A stretch of 33,466 nt of DNA from a virus. Positions 15,235 to 22,896 of this stretch are shown here, piece after piece. Under the pieces are notes generated by a model. It was not told the DNA's origin. It did no database searches and worked only from the letters and a program-made list of their open reading frames with translations. The stretch is taken from positions 1-33,466 of the IMG/VR virus record IMGVR_UViG_3300044846_000547; one strand, 5' to 3'. Position 1 is the first letter of the stretch, and the number at the start of each line of letters is the position of its first letter. Position numbers and translations under genes: made by a program.

Positions 15235-17557
15235 TTTGTATAATTATTATTCTATCGTTTAAATTACTTGTTATACTTGCGATACGTTCTAATCCACTTG
15301 GATTTGCTTTTATTCCTACATCAACAGAAGTATTCCCATTTGTTATAAAAGTAATAATACTGCTAGGGTCTGATTCTATTGACCAAGTTAAAGAAGTTTC
15401 AGAAGTAGTATCAAAGCGTAAAGTTTTAATTGTATTATCTGTTTGTCTTAATGTACTATTATCAAAGTTTAAACTTCTAAAATCTTGTATCAATTCAAAA
15501 TCACTTTCAAATGTTATTAAATCAGTTGTAAATTGGTTTATAATATATCTTTTATCTCTGATTACAATTCTATCATTTAACTTTAAGTTTAATAATTCTA
15601 AATAAGGCAAACGCATTTTCACCTTTAACATCCTCGATTTTAAAGAGTATAGGTTATTTAAGTAAGCTAAATAATAATTGTTGAAAAGCGAATTATTTAT
15701 AACATTTAAAAGATAGCTACTAATTTCTAAACCCCAATTTAAAGAATGGTTTTGTGTTTGATATTTAACATCCTGTCCAAAAACATTATAATTAGTTATA
15801 TGGTCTGTTGTAGTTCCATTGTTTAAATAAAAACTACAGCTTGCTCTTTCATATCTATATAAAATTACTGGTTTAGGTACGTATCTATTGTAATCAGATT
15901 TTAAACAATAGCCAACCTGTAATAAATTAGAAGATAAAGTTGAAAATCTTTGTTGCATTAAATTTTCAAATGGTAATTGAATTGTATAATCTGAACCATC
16001 GGAGTTAAAAGTATATGATAAATCACCATACTCACGTGAATTAACATCATAGAAATTTCTGCTCAATAAATTTTCTGACTTTTGATATTTAAAATCTATC
16101 TTTTTGTATGGTTTAATTCTATTAAAATCTAAATCAGTTGTGCAATATTTGCTGAAATTTTTTATACTTCCTTGATAATACCAATTTTCTAACTGCTCTA
16201 ATGTGAAATTAATGCCATCTGTACTATATGCGGTTAGGTTAAACATTTTTAAAATTCCACTAAAGAAATCCGACACTTTCATATCGGGTATGAATTTTAA
16301 TAAATCTAAATTCGAGCTTAATGTACCCGAACCATTTACGTATTCAATATTAATATAACCACTTGCTCCAATCGGATCATATTCATAATAACTTGAAGTA
16401 TAATTTGTTGTATAAGTTGTTGCTACATTTGTTTGAATTTTAAAACTATATGTACCAATTCCAATAGTTGAATCTATTGTAAATCCTACGGAAGTACCAG
16501 TTTGTGTTACTGTTGTATATAATACACCATTTTTATAAATTAATAAATTATGAATTACACTTGTTGGAAAAAAAACACCTACGCTAAATTTAAAATCACT
16601 TTGATAAGAACCATCATCAAATACATTAATTGTAACATTATTATTTATAGTGTTATAATATATAGTATTATTATAATCATTTAAAGGTATTATATTCGGT
16701 TCAGTTAAAGCGTTTAATATAGGTAGTTCATTATTTTTTAACCATAAATAAGCATTTTTAAATCTATCGTCATTTATAAAAGTACCGCTAAAGTTAACTC
16801 CATATCTACTTTCAATAGCATCAAATATCCTTGCTACTTTTAAAGCAGGGTATAATTCAGGGTAATGTATATGATGCGAATTTTGGCTAATGTCATTACT
16901 ACCGCCACCACCATATTTCCAAACCCTATCTGAACTAATTAAAGGAAACATTACATTGTTTGCGGTAGTTGAAGTAATTGCACTTTGAACGTTTGCACCG
17001 CTGTAGCTTATAGTATAATCATTAATTTGTTGTATATCTTTTAGCTTATCTTCCCCAAACTTATCAGACAAAGATTTTAAATTACCATAGAAAGTAATTT
17101 TGTAATCTTCAACTCTGTTTTCTTTTATGCTTGCTGATTCAATTTGCCATTTACCTACTCTAAAAATTCGGGTGTCAATTTCAATATAACCATCATATCT
17201 TATGCGTTGGTCGAATCCATTATCTAAACTATTTTCGTACCAATGCTTAAATATTTCATTATTGTTATCACTTGCAGGAATTGTAAACGATTGCGAATAA
17301 TCTGTAAATACTTTGCTAATATCGTTTATGTTTTGAATTGAAGATGTTAAAGAAATCTTTTCATCATCAAATAACTCTATACGTTTTGCAGTAGTTGTGT
17401 TTCCAAATGAACCACCTAAAGAATTAATAGTTTGTTTACAGCAGTCTAAAGATTCAAATGTACCAGCATCAGCTAATACTCTTGTTTTAAAATCGTTAGC
17501 TACAATTTGACTTATATTCTCATAACTTTCAGTGTATATATATAAAGCTACTTTCAT
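15227..17557 (-). CDS. Tail hub/baseplate-like protein
   Basis: The 776-residue product begins with a segment shared with the 141-residue protein at 9299-9724 (NDFKTRVLADAGTFES, residues 21-36, with Cys39-Cys40). Next comes a domain with FDDEKISLTSSIQNINDISK, FTDYSQSFTIPAS and RYDGYIEIDTRIFRVGKW, which resembles hub or Tal-like tail proteins of Bacteroidota phages. The long beta-rich remainder includes many Asn and Tyr. A hub would close the tail tube and carry the tip proteins. The ends overlap the neighbouring tail genes, which supports joint expression. No peptidase or lysozyme motif is visible. Confidence 0.72.
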   Translation of the reverse strand: MKVALYIYTESYENISQIVANDFKTRVLADAGTFESLDCCKQTINSLGGSFGNTTTAKRIELFDDEKISLTSSIQNINDISKVFTDYSQSFTIPASDNNNEIFKHWYENSLDNGFDQRIRYDGYIEIDTRIFRVGKWQIESASIKENRVEDYKITFYGNLKSLSDKFGEDKLKDIQQINDYTISYSGANVQSAITSTTANNVMFPLISSDRVWKYGGGGSNDISQNSHHIHYPELYPALKVARIFDAIESRYGVNFSGTFINDDRFKNAYLWLKNNELPILNALTEPNIIPLNDYNNTIYYNTINNNVTINVFDDGSYQSDFKFSVGVFFPTSVIHNLLIYKNGVLYTTVTQTGTSVGFTIDSTIGIGTYSFKIQTNVATTYTTNYTSSYYEYDPIGASGYINIEYVNGSGTLSSNLDLLKFIPDMKVSDFFSGILKMFNLTAYSTDGINFTLEQLENWYYQGSIKNFSKYCTTDLDFNRIKPYKKIDFKYQKSENLLSRNFYDVNSREYGDLSYTFNSDGSDYTIQLPFENLMQQRFSTLSSNLLQVGYCLKSDYNRYVPKPVILYRYERASCSFYLNNGTTTDHITNYNVFGQDVKYQTQNHSLNWGLEISSYLLNVINNSLFNNYYLAYLNNLYSLKSRMLKVKMRLPYLELLNLKLNDRIVIRDKRYIINQFTTDLITFESDFELIQDFRSLNFDNSTLRQTDNTIKTLRFDTTSETSLTWSIESDPSSIITFITNGNTSVDVGIKANPSGLERIASITSNLNDRIIIIQNA

Positions 17558-18549
17558 TATATTACATCGTTAATTAAACCATAGTTGTATTCAAATTCTA
17601 TTTCGTAGTTTATATTCTTATCTTTTATGTTTGTTTTGTATTCTGAACTTTGACTTTTAACTATTACAGGTTTATTATCCAATAAAACAGTTTCACTTAA
17701 AAGCAAATCCTGTATCAACTCGAAATAGTTTTCATCAACCCAACCTGTGTTACATTTTATTTTTTGTTTACCTTGTGAATTAAATACCTTTTTTTGTCCT
17801 TGTAAGACGTTATAATTTATTGAAGATGGTAACAGATTAAAATCTTTTGAAGTTACGTCTATTGAACTGCTATTAGCTTTAAAAAAGGTTAAGTACTGCC
17901 AACCGCCAAAACGATTTATAAAAGTACAAGTTATAGGAGTGTATTTAGGCTCGCAAATAGTTTCTGATTTATATTCAAAATAATCATCATATACTAAATT
18001 AGACATCAAAGGAATTTTATACATAGAATCTGCAGGAACTACTAAACTTGTAAATCCTGATATTCCTGTAAAAGGAAAAGTACCTTGTTCATAAAATACA
18101 TTAACATATAAATTATTATTTGTTTTTTGAATTTTAATTGCAGGATTAACCAAAGGAACAACTACGTTACTATTGGATTGATTATACCCATCTAAATATT
18201 GTGTGTAACCATTTAAACAAACAAAAGTTTCAGTATTTAAAAGCGTTTCAACACCAGCTACTATCTTATATCTTTTTATTTTCATATAACACCAGCAGTT
18301 AACATTTTCTTCAGTAGGAACTGAAACAGTTACAGGTGCAATAGGTTTAATATATTCCTTTGCATAGTTTGCTACATTCCAAGCTATTAAAGTTTGTGTT
18401 TCACTTGCTATGTTTTTAGTTAAAGTATAAGTTGCAGTTGTAGGTTCAGTAGTTCCTTTATTCCATAAGAATATTTCTATCTTTGCACCTGTTTGTCCTG
18501 CTTCATCTATTTGTATAAAATACGGACTTCTTATAAATATCTTTTTCAT
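17557..18549 (-). CDS. Distal tail-like protein
   Basis: The 330-residue protein is beta-rich and soluble. A conserved-looking core, TCTFINRFGGWQYLTFFKAN at about 215-235, is followed by a compact domain (KIKCNTGWVDENYFELIQDL, then EFEYNYG). I know the N-R-G-W-x-x-x-T-F pattern from tail proteins of Bacteroidota siphophages encoded next to the hub. A distal-tail (Dit-like) ring that joins tube and hub is the best guess. It overlaps its upstream neighbour as ATGA and adjoins the hub start by a single shared base. Confidence 0.62.
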   Translation of the reverse strand: MKKIFIRSPYFIQIDEAGQTGAKIEIFLWNKGTTEPTTATYTLTKNIASETQTLIAWNVANYAKEYIKPIAPVTVSVPTEENVNCWCYMKIKRYKIVAGVETLLNTETFVCLNGYTQYLDGYNQSNSNVVVPLVNPAIKIQKTNNNLYVNVFYEQGTFPFTGISGFTSLVVPADSMYKIPLMSNLVYDDYFEYKSETICEPKYTPITCTFINRFGGWQYLTFFKANSSSIDVTSKDFNLLPSSINYNVLQGQKKVFNSQGKQKIKCNTGWVDENYFELIQDLLLSETVLLDNKPVIVKSQSSEYKTNIKDKNINYEIEFEYNYGLINDVI

Positions 18550-19055
18550 TTCTTATTAATTGTATATTGTAAAAATTGTTCTACATCTAAACCGTATGCC
18601 TCAACTAATTCATCTGGTAAATTTTTAAAAGCCGCCTCAAATGGTTTGGTAAAAAATAAACTTGGTTTAATTCCATTCTTTAAAATACCACCAGCAATTA
18701 AATACGCAGTAGATTTATAAGACATAAATTTTCCTGTTTCTCTATTCCTAAATTGAAACCTTTTTTTAGTTACCCAATCAGTAATTGGTTTTATAGGTGG
18801 TCGTTTAGTTTTATAACTAAAAGGTGTATTGTATTTCTTTTGCGTTCCTGATACTCCCTTATCCTGAAAGTTACCGTAATTTTCCATTAAGAAAGCTATA
18901 CGAAAACTATTAGCACCAACTTGTATTTCTTTATCTAAACTATTATAAAGTTTCTTATCTACGTTTTTGCCACCCTTTGTTAAATTACTTCTTGATTGCT
19001 GAATAACATATTTAGCAAAATCGTTTAAGTATTTATATGTTTGTTGATTATCCAT
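18546..19055 (-). CDS. HK97 gp10-like head-tail or tail completion protein
   Basis: The 169-residue product has a helical N-terminal half, then FLMENYGNFQDKGVSGTQ, KPITDWVTKKRFQFRNRETG and a C-terminal segment with LIAGGILKNGIKPSLFFTKPFEAAF. That succession is characteristic of HK97 gp10-family proteins, which act at the head-tail joint or as tail completion factors. It starts directly after the tail terminator gene (0 bp gap) and overlaps the distal-tail gene as ATGA. Confidence 0.75.
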   Translation of the reverse strand: MDNQQTYKYLNDFAKYVIQQSRSNLTKGGKNVDKKLYNSLDKEIQVGANSFRIAFLMENYGNFQDKGVSGTQKKYNTPFSYKTKRPPIKPITDWVTKKRFQFRNRETGKFMSYKSTAYLIAGGILKNGIKPSLFFTKPFEAAFKNLPDELVEAYGLDVEQFLQYTINKK

Positions 19056-19478
19056 TTAACAGATAGAAATATCGTTTCTTACTAATATATCAAACGTAAT
19101 TGCCCAACCTGCTAAATCGTTTTCAAATCGTTCTGTAAATGGCTCAAACGTAGGGTTGCCTGTTAACTCCCAAAAGTCATCAGCAATATTACCAGCATTT
19201 AATTTATTTAAAACCCTTGTGCCTAAAAGTAATTGTGTGTTCCAAATATCTATTTTGTTGCTGTCGTCTTTTTGATTGATTATATCCATCATTAAAAGCG
19301 TTATATTAAACGATATTACATTACCCTGATGTGTAGCACTATTAATAATAATATGCGTTAAAGGAAACATTGTTTGCTTGTTTAAATCAACCTCAAATAT
19401 ATCACCCTCTGTAACTGTATTTACAAATGGCTCTAATAATAACGCATCTTTAATTTCTTTTATAATTCTATATACCAT
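19056..19478 (-). CDS. Tail terminator-like protein
   Basis: The 140-residue protein contains VNTVTEGDIFEVDLNKQTMF, a beta-strand region (VISFNITLLMMDIINQKDD), NTQLLLGTRVLNKLNAG and GNPTFEPFTERFENDLAGW. This pattern is common in the neck/tail-completion gene of Bacteroidota siphophages and fits the small alpha/beta fold of tail terminators, which cap the tube end. Its start overlaps the -1 frame extension of the chaperone gene by 11 bp, so it is probably translated as ribosomes leave that frame. Confidence 0.62.
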   Translation of the reverse strand: MVYRIIKEIKDALLLEPFVNTVTEGDIFEVDLNKQTMFPLTHIIINSATHQGNVISFNITLLMMDIINQKDDSNKIDIWNTQLLLGTRVLNKLNAGNIADDFWELTGNPTFEPFTERFENDLAGWAITFDILVRNDISIC

Positions 19479-19722
19479 TTCTTTTTAGGTTTTTAATTTC
19501 TATTTCTGTTTTTTCTTTTTCAAACATTAACCAAGTCATTAATGCTGTAATTGGTAGTTTTGTAACGGCATCAAATTTGAGAATATTTCCCTGAGCTGCT
19601 GCATAGATTGATTGATACCAACCCCATTTTTTTCCAAAACCTGCTTCGCTTGTTCCGACTGTTCCACTTCGCTCTGTATATAATGGCTCAAAGCGTTCAC
19701 GCAATCGTTGAGCAAAGTCCAA
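19468..19722 (-). CDS. -1 frame extension of the tail assembly chaperone
   Basis: This frame has no ATG start (the first usable codon is TTG at 19720-19722) and overlaps the chaperone gene by 184 bp in the -1 frame. Its last 55 residues look like a genuine domain: GFGKKWGWYQSIYAAAQG, DAVTKLPITALMTWL and MFEKEKTEIEIKNLK. A -1 slip on the A7 run at 19626-19632 would join chaperone residues 1-195 to WGWYQSIY and the rest, giving a 247-residue fusion. Long tailed phages commonly make a G/GT-type pair in this way. The stretch between 19722 and about 19633 in this frame need not be translated. Confidence 0.65.
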   Translation of the reverse strand: MDFAQRLRERFEPLYTERSGTVGTSEAGFGKKWGWYQSIYAAAQGNILKFDAVTKLPITALMTWLMFEKEKTEIEIKNLKRNGI

Positions 19723-20210
19723 AAAAAAAGCATAGAACCTAATGCAATATCTAAAGGCATATACTTTAAAGCATCTGCGTATTGATAACTTGATTCGTAT
19801 TCGTGTATAGTGTATAAGTCTTTTGTCTTTGATTTAATTGGTCTGTATAATACAGCCATTGCCTGATGTAATGTATCAACATCACTTAAATAGTTTTCCA
19901 AATCAATATACTCACCGGAAGTTATATCTTCTAATTTAGGAATAAAACCAAAATCAACTCCAGCTAATTTAAAAGTATTTTTTAATGGTGTTCTTTGTTG
20001 TAGTATTTTATTTAGGTGTTCTAATATTTCGTTAACATCGGTTACTTTAATTTTAGCAACATCTTTTAAATCTATATTGCAAAATATTTCAATAGTTTTC
20101 TGATTAACGAAATCACTTGCATCGTTATCTTTTATAAGTTTGTGGAACTTTTGATATTGAAGTAATGTAATTTCATTTAAAGAATCAGGAATATTAATAT
20201 CTACTTTCAT
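19539..20210 (-). CDS. Tail assembly chaperone, zero-frame product
   Basis: The 223-residue product is helical. Its start (IPDSLNEITLLQYQKFHKLI), the central GVDFGFIPKLEDITSGEYIDL, the AMAVLYRPI block and the helix LDIALGSMLFFWTLLNDCVN fit a protein I know from Bacteroidota phages in the place of the tail assembly chaperone. These proteins coat the tape measure before tube assembly. The last 28 residues after the slip site (GVGINQSMQQLREIFSNL...) belong only to the zero-frame form. The gene starts 50 bp after a terminator and opens the tail operon. Confidence 0.72.
   Translation of the reverse strand: MKVDINIPDSLNEITLLQYQKFHKLIKDNDASDFVNQKTIEIFCNIDLKDVAKIKVTDVNEILEHLNKILQQRTPLKNTFKLAGVDFGFIPKLEDITSGEYIDLENYLSDVDTLHQAMAVLYRPIKSKTKDLYTIHEYESSYQYADALKYMPLDIALGSMLFFWTLLNDCVNALSHYIQSEVEQSEQAKQVLEKNGVGINQSMQQLREIFSNLMPLQNYQLQH
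19626..19632 (-). other. Candidate -1 ribosomal frameshift site
   Basis: On the minus strand the zero-frame codons GAA AAA AAT GGG contain the heptamer A AAA AAT. Both tRNAs could re-pair one base back, after which reading continues as TGG GGT TGG (WGW) in the -1 frame. The frame phase is correct and the conserved-looking part of the -1 frame starts exactly here. A second run, nine T at 19721-19729, is also in correct phase (T TTT TTT) and lies at the start of the overlap. Confidence 0.55.
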
Positions 20211-20259
20211 ATTTTATTTTAAAAATTAATTAAAGTAGTATTTGTATAATACAAAAAAA

Positions 20260-20279
20260 GGTAGCCATTTCTGACTACC
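20260..20279 (-). terminator. Terminator before the tail operon
   Basis: A 5-bp stem (GGTAG / CTACC) with a 10-nt loop is followed on the minus strand by seven T. It lies between the small-gene group downstream of the terminase and the chaperone gene, so the tail operon may need its own promoter or readthrough. Confidence 0.7.
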
Positions 20280-20302
20280 GATTTCCAACTAATTATTAAT
20301 CC

Positions 20303-20527
20303 CTAAACTAACTTTAAATTTAATACCTCATACAACTCGTGTATCTTTTCTGTAAGTGTTTCATCCTGTTTGTATTTATCGTTTCCTAATTTCTTTGCAC
20401 CATTTACATTGATTTCTATTTTAACGTAATTCTTTTTTCTTTTACCCTCAAAGTAAATATCGTTTACAACTATTGGATAAATAGTTATTCCGTTATTCAG
20501 ACAATTCTTTATCGCTTTTAAGTTCAC
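20303..20527 (-). CDS. Small protein of unknown function, GTG start
   Basis: The frame has only a GTG (20525-20527) as an upstream start and no internal Met, giving 74 residues. The product is basic with strand-like blocks (ITIYPIVVNDIYFEGKRKKN, VKIEINVNGAKKLG). It overlaps the preceding 45-residue ORF by 35 bp, which is longer than most overlaps here, so one of the two may be wrong. It ends 23 bp before a terminator, consistent with the last gene of a unit. Confidence 0.55.
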   Translation of the reverse strand: MNLKAIKNCLNNGITIYPIVVNDIYFEGKRKKNYVKIEINVNGAKKLGNDKYKQDETLTEKIHELYEVLNLKLV

Positions 20528-20630
20528 GGTAAATAAGATAAAAGGTTAATAAGCAAAATGCTATTTGTACTAAATAATTTTCAGTTAACATTGCAACTGA
20601 TGCTGATATTACTCCTGCTATTGTTCTCAT
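20493..20630 (-). CDS. 45-residue single-pass membrane peptide
   Basis: The frame begins 3 bp after the stop of the preceding small ORF. The product has a hydrophobic, Ala/Val-rich start and a likely membrane helix at about residues 20-34 (LVQIAFCLLTFYLIY), followed by a charged tail. No known family. Similar tiny one-helix frames occur at 22897 and 31139. Confidence 0.5.
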   Translation of the reverse strand: MRTIAGVISASVAMLTENYLVQIAFCLLTFYLIYRELKSDKELSE

Positions 20631-20633
20631 AAT

Positions 20634-20786
20634 TTACAATTTAAATTTAATTGCTAATTGAGTTAATCTAAATCTAATATCAGAATGATTTTGACCAATA
20701 TTAAAATTTTCGTTTTGTCTGTTAATAGTTTGTAATTTTCCTAATCTGTCAGACCAATGTTTTTTTAATTCAAAAGATGTTGTCAT
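20634..20786 (-). CDS. 50-residue basic protein, function unknown
   Basis: The ATG is at 20784-20786. The product (MTTSFELKKHWSDRLGKLQT, then an Asn/Arg/Lys-rich part) is soluble and helical in character. It is followed after 3 bp by the next small ORF, so the spacing fits an operon. No function can be assigned. Confidence 0.5.
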   Translation of the reverse strand: MTTSFELKKHWSDRLGKLQTINRQNENFNIGQNHSDIRFRLTQLAIKFKL

Positions 20787-20810
20787 AATTTCTAATTGTT
20801 TTGTTTTATG

Positions 20811-20824
20811 GTGTAAAATTACAC
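20811..20824. promoter_or_regulatory. Short inverted repeat in the gap between two small ORFs
   Basis: GTGTAA-AA-TTACAC forms a 6-bp dyad in the 91-bp space between 20786 and 20878. Nearby CAAACTAA (20840-20847, TTAGTTTG on the minus strand) is a one-mismatch version of the -7 box. Together they could be an operator and promoter for the genes to the left, including the tail operon. This is weak evidence. Confidence 0.3.
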
Positions 20825-20877
20825 AATTATTTTAACCTGCAAACTAATTATAAAAAAAATAACAAATATTTAACTTT

Positions 20878-21039
20878 TTAAATTTGATACATATAAGCTA
20901 CGTTTAATTTAGCAACCTCATACATAGCTTTCATTTTCTTTACCTCACCTACATTTCTAGGCATAGCTATTAATACATTTTGATTTGTTGTTAAATAGAT
21001 ATAGCATTCTATTGTAGATATGATTTGTCCGTATGTCAT
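20878..21039 (-). CDS. 53-residue protein after the terminase gene
   Basis: The ATG is at 21037-21039, 27 bp after the large terminase stop. The product starts MTYGQIISTIECYIYLTTNQ and continues with a Met/Lys/Val-rich helical part (GEVKKMKAMYEVAKLNV). It has regular codon use and fills a gap that would otherwise be empty. Unknown function. Confidence 0.5.
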   Translation of the reverse strand: MTYGQIISTIECYIYLTTNQNVLIAMPRNVGEVKKMKAMYEVAKLNVAYMYQI

Positions 21040-21066
21040 TTGTCAAGTTTTTTCCATCATTTACTT

Positions 21067-22233
21067 TTAATAAATATAATAGTTTCCTTTGTGTGGGTTT
21101 TCTAATTGCGAAGTAATGGCGTAACGCATAGCATCTATTGCGTGATTATAAGCGTCAATAGGTTTATTAAGTTTATTGCCTTGCTTGTCAACCATCCAAA
21201 TATAGTTTTGAAGTTCATTGATTAAGTTCTTACTTCTTGAAGTTATGTATATCTTATTTTGATTAATTAAATTAAGACCATATACTATTGAATCTCTACC
21301 TTTTGATACTGGTAGTACATTATGTCCGTAACTATTTAACTCGGCTATTGATTTAGGTTCAGCACTATCAGCATATATTACATCGGTAACATCGTTTGTT
21401 TTTAATAAGTTACTTATATCTGAATTAAGTAACCCTTTTTGGTAAATCAATTCATCAAATATATAAGCATCATTATATTTGTACATAGCTATTAAAGAAG
21501 TAGGGTCATTTGAGTAACCCCAATCCATACCGTAACATAATAATCTTGCTTCATCTGGTAGATTAATCTCTTGCCAATCAGGAATACAAACTCCCTCTAA
21601 TGAACCTGTTTGTCCAAGTCCGTATACCTGCCACCAATTAGCCCAATAAGTTGAGGTTAATGCTTTTTCTTTTGCTGATTCAATTTCTTTTACTATTGTA
21701 TCTGATAGTGCTTCGTTATCTAAATAGGTTAAGGTTATAAAGTCAACATCATCTTGGCTTAATAATTCCCTGTCAACCCAAAATAAACTTGATGGGTTAT
21801 AATCTAACCATATCTCGCCACTTGTTCTAATAGCTAATTGGTAGTAAGAATCAAAGTCAACATTGTTACATTCGTTAACATATAAAACATTACGTCTTGC
21901 ACCACGTAATTTATCAGGTTGGTCAACACTAAAAAATTCAATATAACTACCATTACCAAATGTATATTTTAAAGTACTTTTATTAAATTGGCTATCTGTA
22001 TATCTACCAAGTGCCATCATTATCTTTAAGAAGTCTTTTAATGCACCTCTACGTAAATGTGGTATTGATTCTGATACTACACTAATTTCTAAATCAGGTG
22101 TCTTAATTGCTCTATCAATAAGTATAGGGAGTATACTAAATGTCTTTGATGCACTTGTACCTCCCCTTACTACTTTAATACGCTTTTTAAGACGCAATAA
22201 CTTCTTTAATGCAGTAGTTATTATAAATTCCAT
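21067..22233 (-). CDS. terL: Terminase large subunit
   Basis: The 388-residue protein has the two parts of a DNA-packaging motor. The ATPase part carries the P-loop GGTSASKT (residues 24-31) preceded by an arginine, a PDKLRGARRNVLYVNECN block (Walker B) and a coupling region. The nuclease part carries GMDWGYSNDPTSL, IYADSAEPKSI and the last conserved acidic segment DAYNHAIDAMRYA (about 360-372), consistent with a metal-dependent RNase-H-like fold. It cuts concatemeric DNA and pumps it through the portal. The length is at the lower end for the PBSX-like Terminase_3 group. It follows the small subunit gene after 9 bp. Confidence 0.95.
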   Translation of the reverse strand: MEFIITTALKKLLRLKKRIKVVRGGTSASKTFSILPILIDRAIKTPDLEISVVSESIPHLRRGALKDFLKIMMALGRYTDSQFNKSTLKYTFGNGSYIEFFSVDQPDKLRGARRNVLYVNECNNVDFDSYYQLAIRTSGEIWLDYNPSSLFWVDRELLSQDDVDFITLTYLDNEALSDTIVKEIESAKEKALTSTYWANWWQVYGLGQTGSLEGVCIPDWQEINLPDEARLLCYGMDWGYSNDPTSLIAMYKYNDAYIFDELIYQKGLLNSDISNLLKTNDVTDVIYADSAEPKSIAELNSYGHNVLPVSKGRDSIVYGLNLINQNKIYITSRSKNLINELQNYIWMVDKQGNKLNKPIDAYNHAIDAMRYAITSQLENPHKGNYYIY

Positions 22234-22242
22234 TATCGTTGC

Positions 22243-22506
22243 TTAAATGTCGCCTAAATCGTTTAAATCAAATATAGGCTGTTCAGTTGTTAATGTAACA
22301 TCTTTTGTTTCTCTTGGCTTACCTGCATAGTAATTATAGAATAGTTGAGTGAATTTAAAATCACCACGTTCCAATCCTTTTTCTAATGCTGCAAAAGCTA
22401 ATGGCTCTAATGGAGTTAGTTTCTCAATCAATGCTACTTCTTCAAGTTTTGATTTACGACCACCAGTCTTATGACCACCATTATATTTTCTTCTATCCTC
22501 TTTCAT
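22243..22506 (-). CDS. Terminase small subunit-like protein
   Basis: The ATG at 22504-22506 is the best start; the frame is open to 22527 but only with a TTG. The 87-residue product opens with a basic, Gly-rich segment (RRKYNGGHKTGGRKSK), suited to DNA contact. Helices follow (EEVALIEKLTPLEPLAFAAL) with FTQLFYNYYAGKPRET. Small proteins of this type stand directly before terL in Bacteroidota phages, and I infer it recognises the packaging site. It lacks an obvious classic HTH and is shorter than most small subunits. Confidence 0.7.
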   Translation of the reverse strand: MKEDRRKYNGGHKTGGRKSKLEEVALIEKLTPLEPLAFAALEKGLERGDFKFTQLFYNYYAGKPRETKDVTLTTEQPIFDLNDLGDI

Positions 22507-22536
22507 ATTGAAAAAATTTATTATCAATTTAAAAAT

Positions 22537-22553
22537 AATAGATTTTATCTATT
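22537..22553 (-). terminator. Weak terminator between early and terminase genes
   Basis: AATAGA-TTTTA-TCTATT forms a 6-bp AT-rich stem directly after the stop at 22555. It is followed on the minus strand by a short T-rich stretch (five T at 22531-22535). It could partly separate early from late transcription. Confidence 0.4.
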
Positions 22554-22554
22554 G

Positions 22555-22719
22555 TTAATCTTCAGCTTGTTTTACTTCCCAATAGTAATCACATTGTTCA
22601 TCTTCAATAGGCGTTTCTGTAAAATACGTTTGTCCGTATCTATTTGGTTCAGCTTTGTATCTATAACAGGTTGATTTCAATTCACAACCTTGTCCATTGC
22701 ACATTATTATATCAGGCAT
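22555..22719 (-). CDS. Small four-cysteine protein
   Basis: The 54-residue product has Cys7, Cys12, Cys18 and Cys43 in the pattern CNGQGCELKSTCYRY ... QCDYYW. The spacing suggests a bound zinc or iron-sulfur cluster. Small proteins with this CxxxxCxxxxxC(Y/F)R and CDYxW pattern are familiar from Bacteroidota phages and lack a known role. Its start overlaps the end of the upstream gene by 8 bp. It is the last gene before the terminase block. Confidence 0.65.
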   Translation of the reverse strand: MPDIIMCNGQGCELKSTCYRYKAEPNRYGQTYFTETPIEDEQCDYYWEVKQAED

Positions 22720-22894
22720 CTTGTTCTTCTATTTCGTTAGACATTTCTATAATAGCATTGTTAAATTGTTTTTCGCTAAAGGTTGCTGTTATCAATAAAC
22801 CTTTAAACAGTTGTAAATATTCATTAACGTCAACATCGTGGTGTTCTGTTTCAATAGTGTATTTATATCCGTAGTTTTCTAATTGTAGTTTCAT
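22712..22894 (-). CDS. 60-residue acidic protein, function unknown
   Basis: The product begins with a strand-like segment (MKLQLENYGYKYTIETEHHD) followed by helices (VNEYLQLFKGLLITATFSEK, then EMSNEIEEQ). The start is 2 bp after the stop of a 25-residue ORF, and the stop overlaps the next gene. Compact and soluble; probably an early phage protein with no named family. Confidence 0.6.
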   Translation of the reverse strand: MKLQLENYGYKYTIETEHHDVDVNEYLQLFKGLLITATFSEKQFNNAIIEMSNEIEEQDA

Positions 22895-22896
22895 AT

